64,000 nucleotides of DNA from Flavobacterium quisquiliarum (GTDB taxonomy: Bacteria > Bacteroidota > Bacteroidia > Flavobacteriales > Flavobacteriaceae): assembly GCF_019308285.1 (NCBI RefSeq), contig NZ_WWEM01000040.1, forward strand, positions 289,971 through 353,970, read 5' to 3'. A program made the position numbers and the translations under genes. Under the pieces are notes generated by a model, which did no database searches, was not told where the DNA came from, and worked only from the letters and a program-made list of their open reading frames with translations. This document shows positions 1-6,905 of this stretch, piece by piece (position 1 is the stretch's first letter; each line of letters starts with the position of its first letter).

Positions 1-826
1 TTAGAGCCTCGTCAAGCGACTCCACGACTTTGATGAAACTATCTTTATCATCAGCTTTGGCAGCTCCTGCGGCACTAGCGGCAGGAGTAAAAACACTTGT
101 TAAAAATGGCGAAGTTGATGAATGGATATTGACTGTTTCATCTGAAATGGTAACATCGTATTTAAAAGGGTTTACATTTATAATTTCAAGCTCTAATTCC
201 TCCCCCACATGAGGAAGGGCAAACCATCTCTTGCGAAGATACCCTTCACCTAAATCTTTCCCGTATGGAGACTTATTACTGCCTTCTTTCCTTTTAATTT
301 GCGTTTTGTTAGCGCCAAAATCATAGCTAATCGTATTTCCTACATTCTCACATCCAGTGCATACATCTGCTTGCGGAGTATAAACACTAAGTGTAATTGG
401 CGCTATTGGCTTAGAGCCTTTATCCTTCTTGTTCACGTGCAGGACATATTGATAATAAGTGATTTTATCCAAATTGCAAAGCTGATAACTGGCCGCATCC
501 ACGCTCTGCAAAGGATTTTTAAGCTTAAATGTAAGCGTTATTCCATCAACGCTCTCCGCATCAATGAATTCCGAACCGCCTATCAGCTTAAGCTTAAAGG
601 TATTTTTTTTCAGCGCCTTATCACCCTCTTTACCAATTGTTAATAACACTTCAAGCTCTGCAGCATCTTTTTGGCAATACGCGTACCCAGAAGTATAGGT
701 GGGAGGGATTTTACCCAGATCCTCTCTCTCCAGCTTTTTTTTGATGACCGCTGAAGGAATAGTATCTTGGGCATTGGTAAGTTGGCTCAAAGAGAAGATC
801 AAAAAAAACAGTACTTTTATTCTCAT
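1..826 (-). CDS. Secreted protein of unknown function, partial (C-terminus beyond window)
   Basis: The reading frame is open on the minus strand from an ATG at 826 to the first base of the window, about 275 residues, so the C-terminus is not seen. The first ~20 residues (Lys/Arg, then a Leu/Phe-rich stretch ending in NAQ) look like a Sec signal peptide. The rest is a beta-rich-looking sequence with a short Cys pair (CTGC) near residue 160 and an Ala-rich stretch near the left edge. I do not recognise the family. It starts 13 bp after the stop of the trypsin-like gene on the same strand, so the two are probably co-transcribed. One possibility is a secreted partner or substrate of that protease, which is inference only. 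Confidence 0.7.
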   Translation of the reverse strand, partial: MRIKVLFFLIFSLSQLTNAQDTIPSAVIKKKLEREDLGKIPPTYTSGYAYCQKDAAELEVLLTIGKEGDKALKKNTFKLKLIGGSEFIDAESVDGITLTFKLKNPLQSVDAASYQLCNLDKITYYQYVLHVNKKDKGSKPIAPITLSVYTPQADVCTGCENVGNTISYDFGANKTQIKRKEGSNKSPYGKDLGEGYLRKRWFALPHVGEELELEIINVNPFKYDVTISDETVNIHSSTSPFLTSVFTPAASAAGAAKADDKDSFIKVVESLDEAL

Positions 827-839
827 ATCTATAATCTAT

Positions 840-1755
840 TTAAAATTCAAATTCGACGTCAAAATTTTTTGTGACAGCATGCATAGGAATTATGTAAGCA
901 TAATGATTATCAGTGGCTACCAAAATTCCCAAAAGCTCATCTTCTATCGTTACGACTGCCGAACCCGAATCACCGGCGGCCGCCTGTACTTCCACTTGAA
1001 TAAGATCCTGTATTTCATGCTTGAACTGCTTGGATGTACCTTTAAAGTATATAATATCGTTATCTGTCCTCACTGAAACAACTTTACCCTGAACAACGCC
1101 CGATGTTCTGCCGCATAATTTAACTTTAAGAGTATTCACATCATTGAGTGTCAGCTCATATATGGATTTTATTGGTTTGAAACTATATATATCCTTTGCA
1201 GCCAATTCCCTAGTTGTTTCAAAAAAGCCAATATCAACATAGGAGTTAAAATAGCCTGTAACTACATTCCCTATACCTCTTTGCATAGTGTTATTTAAAT
1301 CCAACATTGCCGGCGAAACTACCCCATGAGAATTTAATATTTTACTGTCATCAGGCGAAAAAACTTCCCGCACCCCTTTTTTCAGTTCCTCTGGAAACAA
1401 AACATGATAACAGCTCATTCCGCATAAAACTACATTCCCATTAACATTGACTTTTGCTCTAAGGCCAAGCGTTCCAGCATATCCCGAATTGACTCTTTCT
1501 ATACTGCTCCCTAAGGGGCGCGGCATTACTTTAGGACCAATCGGAGTTACAGACGCAACGATGTCACCTGTTTCAATTACATCGGTCGGAATCTTGTAAC
1601 CAGCATAATAAATGTAATCGGGAATAGCTACTCTAGCATCTTGCGCAAGGGAAACCTTATTTACGACATTGAATCTAATAGCTAATTCCCCGGTATCAGT
1701 CTTTTCAGATCCAATTAATTTATTGCCTATTGAAACACCTGCATAATTTGCATAT
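840..1755 (-). pseudogene. Trypsin/chymotrypsin-like serine protease, 5'-truncated
   Basis: The longest ATG-initiated frame starts at 1526 (228 aa), but the same frame stays open and protein-like to about 1755. There it reads like the usual N-terminal part of this family (a GVSIG-type segment, then a PTDVIETG segment). A likely catalytic triad is visible. Counted from the Met at 1526 it is His41 (CYHVL), Asp98 (YVDIGF) and Ser187 (GDSGSA). The core fold therefore seems present and only the extreme N-terminus and start codon are missing, cut where S9 peptidase sequence begins on the other strand. It could still be expressed from the internal Met, but the conserved segment before it argues against that being the native start. 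The family resembles bacterial S1-like proteases with a LSNNHVL-type His motif. Confidence 0.7.
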
Positions 1756-2257
1756 GCCGCTCGGCCTGATGGGCCATTCTTTCGGGGGCTATGAGACCAA
1801 TCTAATCATAACCCAGACCGACCGTTTTGCTGCGGCAATTTCAGGAGCAGGATGGAGCGACATTGTAAGCGCTTACCTCTATATGGGCACCACGCTTGCA
1901 CTTGCGGATTATTACCGCACTGAGTCGGATCAGCTTCGGATTGGAAAATCACTTTTTGAAAGCAGGGATGTTTATCTCGACCATTCACCGGTACTGCACG
2001 CCGAAAATGTTTCAACGCCGCTTCTTTCCTGGACAGGTAAAAATGATACGCACGTCAATGCCCTGCAGAGCCATGAATTTTATTTTGCCCTCAGGCGATT
2101 AAATAAAGAACACATCATGCTGGTATTCCCCAATGAAGCACATAATCTTACGGGCACCTTGAGCCAAGAAGATATGACCCTGAAAGTACAGCAGTGGTTC
2201 GACCGCTATCTTAAAAATGGCCCAGTTAAGGACTGGATGCTGCCTAAAATGGATTAA
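1755..2257 (+). pseudogene. S9 prolyl-oligopeptidase-type serine peptidase, C-terminal fragment
   Basis: Only the last ~165 residues of an S9-type alpha/beta-hydrolase peptidase are present. The nucleophile elbow GHSFGGYE lies at the very beginning, the acid region is GKNDTHVN, and the catalytic His is in NEAHNL. Full-length relatives run to several hundred residues with an N-terminal beta-propeller, none of which is here. The ATG at 1730 is fortuitous: the first ~8 codons derive from the neighbouring protease sequence read on the opposite strand. The gene is therefore cut at about 1752-1762 and is almost certainly inactive. A strong hairpin terminator follows the stop. Confidence 0.8.
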
Positions 2258-2260
2258 AAA

Positions 2261-2285
2261 AAGATGCCGCTTTAAGCGGCATCTT
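2261..2285. terminator. Bidirectional intrinsic terminator
   Basis: A perfect 10-bp stem (AAGATGCCGC / GCGGCATCTT) with a 5-nt loop is flanked by an A-run on the left and a T-rich stretch on the right. It sits between the stops of two convergent genes (S9 fragment and DUF6520) and can end transcription from both sides. Confidence 0.85.
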
Positions 2286-2297
2286 CCTTTTTAGAAA

Positions 2298-2567
2298 TTA
2301 GTTTGCGGTATCCCTTTTTAATGGAACAAGACACGTACCGCTTGAGCGCTCATACAGCTGCGAATTATCGGACGACGCTGTACAGTCAAAATTTCCAGAA
2401 TTAGAACATTGCTGTATCGGTTCGCAGACATTTTCATTATCAATCTGCTTATATCCCATAATTGGGGCTGTAGTGCTACTGCCGATAGAACTTGTACTGG
2501 CGGCACTTGTTAATCCGATTAAGGCCGCAGCCAACGGAAATGCATAATTAAAAAATTTGGTTTTCAT
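2298..2567 (-). CDS. DUF6520 family secreted small protein
   Basis: An 89-residue precursor with a clear signal peptide (MKTKFFNY, then a hydrophobic stretch ending near TSAAS). The mature part is short and carries four cysteines, matching the small DUF6520 peptides common in Flavobacteria, which share a QLY..G..C.VPL ending. The function of the family is unknown. It lies 90 bp downstream of the MauE/DoxX gene on the same strand, a pairing I recall from other Flavobacteria, so the two may act together in the envelope. Confidence 0.75.
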   Translation of the reverse strand: MKTKFFNYAFPLAAALIGLTSAASTSSIGSSTTAPIMGYKQIDNENVCEPIQQCSNSGNFDCTASSDNSQLYERSSGTCLVPLKRDTAN

Positions 2568-2657
2568 AATGTAAGTATTTAGTTAATGATCTACTCTATC
2601 ACAGGTTTTCGATCTTCTCCTGCTATTTGGCCAATAGATTTCTGCTGTCTTACAGCT

Positions 2658-4166
2658 TTATTTTTCATACTGTTTCATTCTTTTTTCATTGAGGGTGCCG
2701 CGGAAAAGATGGCTTCCTATCAGGGCGTAAAGATGATCACCAGATATAACAAAACTTCTGGCTTTCTTCCCTTCAATATCATAGATACAGAAACTATATA
2801 GATAACTTGAATCCCGCAGATCATACACATCAATTATGCTGGCTGATCGCCAGAGAGCATCCTTTTCAAATTTTCCCGGCACTGCCGAGTTTACATACAG
2901 CCTATAGCCAGATAAAGCACTTGATTTGTTGACAAACTGCGGCGGTTTTGCCAGTTTTCTTAGTTGGCTTTTTTCAACCGTAATCACCTCGAGCTGTGCC
3001 CTTGAAATCGTGTCAATTGTATTGCCTCTTTTTACCAGACCGAGATTTCTGTCTGCAATAGTGTACTGATTCCGGTAGGCATACACATACAATACCTGCC
3101 CAAGCGCATTTCCATAAAGCAGCTGCCCGTCCAGATCAAAAACACCGTCAAACTGCTTGATAAGCAGCTCCGGATTTAAAATGGTTTCACCAGTTTGTAT
3201 ATCTACTATGCCTAGAATGCTCTCCCCGGTAATCGAACTGTGAGAACGGACAGCCAGAGTAACGGAATCTATTGGCACAGCTGCCGCGAAATACTCTTTT
3301 ATTTTTTTAGCATACTCTATTTTCCAGTCTGAAATCCTGCCCCTATAAATAATTGGGATTGTCCCATCGGTCACAAAAAAATGAGGTGGTCTGACAGCTA
3401 TTTTAAGCCCCCTGAATCTGTTGTTTCCCGTCTCAATTTCAATCCTTTTCTTTTCAATAATCTGCAAGCTTTTATCAACCACTGTAATAAGCATAGGAGC
3501 TGTTGTATTTCCCAGATATATTTTATCACCTTCTGCTCCAGCTATATAATAGGAACTTACTCCAAGATCCAATTTGATGCCTTTTTTCATCGGCGTATGA
3601 GGAAACCTTCTGATCTGGTTATTATGATGGTGGATTATTCTTTCTGAGGATATAAAAAGTCCTATGACAATACCCGAGGCCAGAGAAGTAAGCAAGAAAA
3701 GGAATGCTGCATACTTTAGAGTCATTCTGAGACCGCCACTGCTTTTCTTATAAAATTGCAGACAAAGGGCAAGCAGAGCAAGAGAAATAAAAACAAAATT
3801 AAAAACCAGATGCTGCGTCCAGTTCATCTTCTCCAGTATTCCTCCGCAGGAGCAAGGCACAAAAGAACTGTAGTTAAGTATTATAAATATATAAGCCGTA
3901 AACATCACCATCAGAAAATAAGATGCTGTAAGTCCTGCCCTCCTTGTTGAAGGGATTATTAAGAGTATGCTGATCACCAGCTCAATTGACGGTATAAACC
4001 ATGAGAGATAAAGAGTAAATGCACTTACTAAAGGCGACTGTCCGAGCTGGATCTGGAAATTTTCAAAATCAAGCAGTTTGCTCACAGCAGCATAAACGAA
4101 AAGAAATATATAAAGCAGGCAGATGGCTTCAACTATAATACCCTTAAGAGAATCTGATATTTTCAT
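2658..4166 (-). CDS. MauE/DoxX-type redox-associated membrane protein with C-terminal propeller-like domain
   Basis: The N-terminal ~150 residues hold four predicted transmembrane helices of the MauE/DoxX type. A FVPCSCGGIL motif (CxC) in the membrane domain is typical of proteins that pass electrons to thiol substrates. A further helix around residue 160 precedes a ~330-residue periplasmic region with repeated hydrophobic strand patterns suggesting a beta-propeller. The ATG at 4166 is preferred; the frame extends two codons to a TTG at 4172. It is the upstream partner of the DUF6520 gene. A role in oxidative maturation of a secreted peptide is inference from the CxC motif and the neighbour. 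Confidence 0.75.
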   Translation of the reverse strand: MKISDSLKGIIVEAICLLYIFLFVYAAVSKLLDFENFQIQLGQSPLVSAFTLYLSWFIPSIELVISILLIIPSTRRAGLTASYFLMVMFTAYIFIILNYSSFVPCSCGGILEKMNWTQHLVFNFVFISLALLALCLQFYKKSSGGLRMTLKYAAFLFLLTSLASGIVIGLFISSERIIHHHNNQIRRFPHTPMKKGIKLDLGVSSYYIAGAEGDKIYLGNTTAPMLITVVDKSLQIIEKKRIEIETGNNRFRGLKIAVRPPHFFVTDGTIPIIYRGRISDWKIEYAKKIKEYFAAAVPIDSVTLAVRSHSSITGESILGIVDIQTGETILNPELLIKQFDGVFDLDGQLLYGNALGQVLYVYAYRNQYTIADRNLGLVKRGNTIDTISRAQLEVITVEKSQLRKLAKPPQFVNKSSALSGYRLYVNSAVPGKFEKDALWRSASIIDVYDLRDSSYLYSFCIYDIEGKKARSFVISGDHLYALIGSHLFRGTLNEKRMKQYEK

Positions 4167-4533
4167 GTCCAATACTTTTGCTGTACAGCATATTCCTTTA
4201 AATTCTGAGCAGTTTTGCTTCTTGCAGAAAATGGCTGAATCTGCGGTACATTTTCAAAGTGCCAAATTAGATCAATTGCATCAAGTGATTATTATGAAAA
4301 TTCATCCATTATTTATAAAAAATGGTCTATTTTTCCTATAAGTATTTTTCTACCTATCCACTTTTAGGTCTTAAACGAATATTCTAAAGGCATAAAAAGG
4401 GATGATTTAAGGGAAGCCGCATGCAATTGGTTTTCAAAATGTTGTTGGAAAAACCGATGAATCCGCAGCATATTAAGTGCCATGCTCCCGTTCTTACCTT
4501 GTAAGTGCGGGGCTTTTTGCCTAAATTTGCGGC
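4167..4533. other. Intergenic region between divergent genes
   Basis: About 367 bp separating the MauE-like gene (leftward) from the DUF6965 gene (rightward). No ORF here looks real. The right end holds the candidate promoter listed separately. Nothing else is recognisable. Confidence 0.6.
4499..4529 (+). promoter_or_regulatory. Candidate Bacteroidota promoter (TTG-N20-TAAATTTG)
   Basis: TTG at 4499-4501, a 20-nt spacer and TAAATTTG at 4522-4529 match the Bacteroidota -33/-7 consensus (TTG, ~19-20 nt, TAnnTTTG). Only four bases separate the -7 element from the ATG of the DUF6965 gene, so transcription would start at or next to the start codon, giving a leaderless or nearly leaderless mRNA. 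Confidence 0.5.
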
Positions 4534-4788
4534 ATGAACCACGAAGAAATAAAACGCTATTTTGAGAACAATCCCCCGCCCAAGGAAGTACGATTGACCG
4601 AATGGGCAAATATTACCGATACGCAGGTTTTTCTCAGGAGCTGCTACAGCACCATCAGAAACTTTAACGGGCCCGTTGACAGATGCCCGGCATTTTGGCA
4701 CCTAAGGGATTTCTATCTGCTGATGAAAAAAACTGCGGCTAAGGATACAGCGGCAGAAAACCAGAGTGAAGCAGAGCCGGAATCGTGA
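4534..4788 (+). CDS. DUF6965 family protein
   Basis: An 84-residue soluble protein resembling the small DUF6965 proteins of Bacteroidota. It has an N-terminal acidic helix (EEIKRYFENN), a DTQVFLRSCYSTI helix, and a conserved RCPAFWHLRDFYLLMK segment. The last ~20 residues are Ala/Glu-rich and probably disordered. There is no signal peptide. The start is fixed by the family-like N-terminus and by the promoter four bases upstream. Function unknown. Confidence 0.7.
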   Translation: MNHEEIKRYFENNPPPKEVRLTEWANITDTQVFLRSCYSTIRNFNGPVDRCPAFWHLRDFYLLMKKTAAKDTAAENQSEAEPES

Positions 4789-4851
4789 TATTCCAGCCCG
4801 CTTGATATTTTTTATCTGTAATGCCCTGCTTTTTTGGCGCAGTGAAATATT

Positions 4852-5301
4852 CTAAACCAGAAGAAACTGGCTCTCCTGCTTTTTAATCATCCGCCAGTCC
4901 ATCTCAAATATTCTCAGAAGCAGCTCTTTCAGCCCCTGAAAAGTGCTGGGCTTTACCGCATAAAAATCAGCTCCCAGCTCATAGCTCAGATCAATGTTCT
5001 CAGGGCTTCTGCTGGTGGAGAGCATAATGATCCTGACTGTTTTCAGAGCACTGCCGGCACTGCGGATTTCCTGCAGGCATTCAAAGCCGTTCTTGCCCGG
5101 CATATTGATATCCAGAAAAATAATCTCGGGAAGTTCGCGGGAATTTTGGAAAAGCAGATCCAGCAGTTCAGCGCCGTCTGCCGCCGTTGTTACCAGTGCG
5201 GAAAGCTCCAGATCGCATACAGCTTCCATGAAGAGCATTCTGTCGTCTTCATCATCATCTGCTAAATAGATATTTTTATGGGAATGGACTGCATCACTCA
5301 T
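4852..5301 (-). CDS. Single-domain response regulator (REC)
   Basis: A 149-residue stand-alone receiver domain. Visible hallmarks are the acidic cluster ADDDEDD near residue 15, the phospho-acceptor Asp in IIFLDINMPG near residue 68, the switch Ser/Thr in MLSTS, and the conserved Lys in AVKPS. No output domain follows, as in CheY-like proteins. The acidic tri-motif and the PGKNGFECL segment are typical of Rcp1/CheY-like receivers that dock on hybrid or phytochrome-type kinases in Bacteroidota. No cognate kinase is adjacent, so the partner is unknown. Confidence 0.9.
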   Translation of the reverse strand: MSDAVHSHKNIYLADDDEDDRMLFMEAVCDLELSALVTTAADGAELLDLLFQNSRELPEIIFLDINMPGKNGFECLQEIRSAGSALKTVRIIMLSTSRSPENIDLSYELGADFYAVKPSTFQGLKELLLRIFEMDWRMIKKQESQFLLV

Positions 5302-5720
5302 AGCTTATAGTTTTTGGCAGTACAGAAGACAAGCATCTAAGAATCTGCATAAGCTTCTATAAATATAAGCTAATGTAAATCGATAAACAATCGAATTATA
5401 TCCGTGGAGCGGTTAATAATATACAAATATACAGCTTTTATTGCAAGAAATGCATTAAATAATTATCAATCCTGAAAATTAAGAAAAGAATAACAGAATA
5501 TATTGAAAAATTTCCAACATAAACAAGTTCATATCCAGCATAAATTTTCCTCAATGCCAACCAGATGTAAATTCTTAATAATGCATTAATCCGTCTTTTT
5601 TAACAGCTGTCGAAATCCGCATAAAATCTGGAATTTTATTTTTTGTTACTATTTAGAACATTTTATTTTTACAAAATGTTCTAATCTGTACTAATTTTGA
5701 TCTGCATAAATGACAAGATT
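5302..5720. other. A+T-rich intergenic region upstream of the mutagenesis cassette
   Basis: About 419 bp between divergent genes. No convincing ORF. It carries the inverted repeat at 5653-5684 and a promoter-like TAATTTTG at 5692-5699, both listed separately. The rest is A+T-rich and unremarkable. Confidence 0.6.
5653..5684. promoter_or_regulatory. Inverted-repeat operator candidate (SOS/LexA-like) upstream of dinB-dnaE2
   Basis: Arms TTAGAACATTTT (5653-5664) and AAAATGTTCTAA (5673-5684) are perfect reverse complements around an 8-bp spacer, with half-site centres 20 bp apart. A TAATTTTG element resembling the Bacteroidota -7 box starts 8 bp further on (5692-5699), and the ATG of the polymerase follows at 5721. 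A bound dimer would cover the space between the -33 and -7 elements, as expected of a repressor. Control of Y-family/DnaE2 cassettes by LexA-like proteins is well known, but this half-site is not one I can assign to a named repressor. Confidence 0.6.
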
Positions 5721-6902
5721 ATGGACAGGGCAATAGTGCACATCGACATGAACACGTTTTTCGTCTCCTGCGAAAGGCTGACCAATTCAGAGCTTAACGG
5801 CATACCGCTTATCATAGGAGGCGGCGACAGGGGCGTTGTGGCATCCTGTTCTTATGAAGCCCGAAAATTCGGCGTGCGCTCGGCCATGCCGATCCACATG
5901 GCCATGAAGCTCTGCCCGCAGGCCAAAATCATGAAGGGCGACATGGAGCTCTACTCCAGGCTTTCCCATGACATCACCGAAATCATTCAGGAAAAGGCGC
6001 CCGTGGTGGAAAAGGCCAGCATCGATGAATTCTATCTGGACATTACCGGCATGGACCGCTTCTACGGCAGCTACAAATGGACAGACGAGCTGGCACAGCG
6101 CATCACAAAGGAAACGGGCCTGCCCCTCACCTTTGCCCTTTCGGTCAACAAGACCGTATCGAAAATCGGCACCGGCGAAGGCAAGCAGAAGCAGAACCTT
6201 GAAATCCCGCAGCATCTCGTGCAGTCCTTTCTCAATCCGCTGTCCATCCGCAAAATCCCCATGGTCGGCGAACAGACCTTCCAGCTGCTCTCCCGCATCG
6301 GGATCCGAACCATCCGGACGCTCTCTGAAATGCCCGCAGAATCGCTCCAGCAGATGATTGGCAAAAACGGCACCGAACTCTGGAAAAAAGCCAACGGAAT
6401 CGACAATACCCCTGTGGAGCCCTATACGGAGAGGAAATCCATTTCCACCGAGCACACCTTTTCACAGGACACCATTGATGTATTGAAACTCAACAGGATC
6501 CTACAGGGCATGGTCGAGAAGCTGGCCTACCAGCTGCGCGCCGAAGAGTGGCTCGCTTCAACGGTGACTGTCAAAATACGCTACGCCAACTTCGATACCG
6601 AAACCAAGCAGTCCAGAGTCCAGTACACCTCGGCCGACCATATCCTGAACCAGACGGTGACGGATCTCTTTGAGAGGCTCTACCAGCGCCGCATGAGGCT
6701 GCGCCTTATCGGGGTGCGCTTCAGCGGGCTGGTCAGGGGAACCTATCAGATTGACCTGTTCAATGATACCGAGGAAATGCTTGCCCTGTATCAGGCCATG
6801 GACAGAATGAAAAACCGTTACGGCTTTGATGCCGTGATGCGGTGCGCCGGCGCATCGTTCAAACCCAATAACAAAGACGAAATTCTAAAACGTAAAAAAT
6901 AA
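5721..6902 (+). CDS. dinB: Y-family DNA polymerase IV (translesion)
   Basis: A 393-residue Y-family polymerase. The catalytic acidic residues are visible: Asp9 in VHIDMNTFF and the Asp102-Glu103 pair in ASIDEFYLD. YEAR and GVRSAMP motifs of the fingers follow, and the helix-hairpin-helix thumb segment IRKIPMVGEQT lies near residue 180, with a little-finger domain at the C-terminus. The frame extends upstream to a TTG at 5697, but ATG 5721 gives the normal family N-terminus. The next gene, a DnaE2-type polymerase, begins 3 bp after the stop, so the two are one operon of the Bacteroidota damage-inducible mutagenesis type. No imuA/recA-like or lexA gene lies beside it. Confidence 0.93.
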   Translation: MDRAIVHIDMNTFFVSCERLTNSELNGIPLIIGGGDRGVVASCSYEARKFGVRSAMPIHMAMKLCPQAKIMKGDMELYSRLSHDITEIIQEKAPVVEKASIDEFYLDITGMDRFYGSYKWTDELAQRITKETGLPLTFALSVNKTVSKIGTGEGKQKQNLEIPQHLVQSFLNPLSIRKIPMVGEQTFQLLSRIGIRTIRTLSEMPAESLQQMIGKNGTELWKKANGIDNTPVEPYTERKSISTEHTFSQDTIDVLKLNRILQGMVEKLAYQLRAEEWLASTVTVKIRYANFDTETKQSRVQYTSADHILNQTVTDLFERLYQRRMRLRLIGVRFSGLVRGTYQIDLFNDTEEMLALYQAMDRMKNRYGFDAVMRCAGASFKPNNKDEILKRKK

Positions 6903-6905
6903 ATC

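Noticed and set aside
5787..6455. 222-codon open frame antisense to the Pol IV gene
   Set aside because: Same reason: complementary shadow of codon-biased sequence, without motifs.
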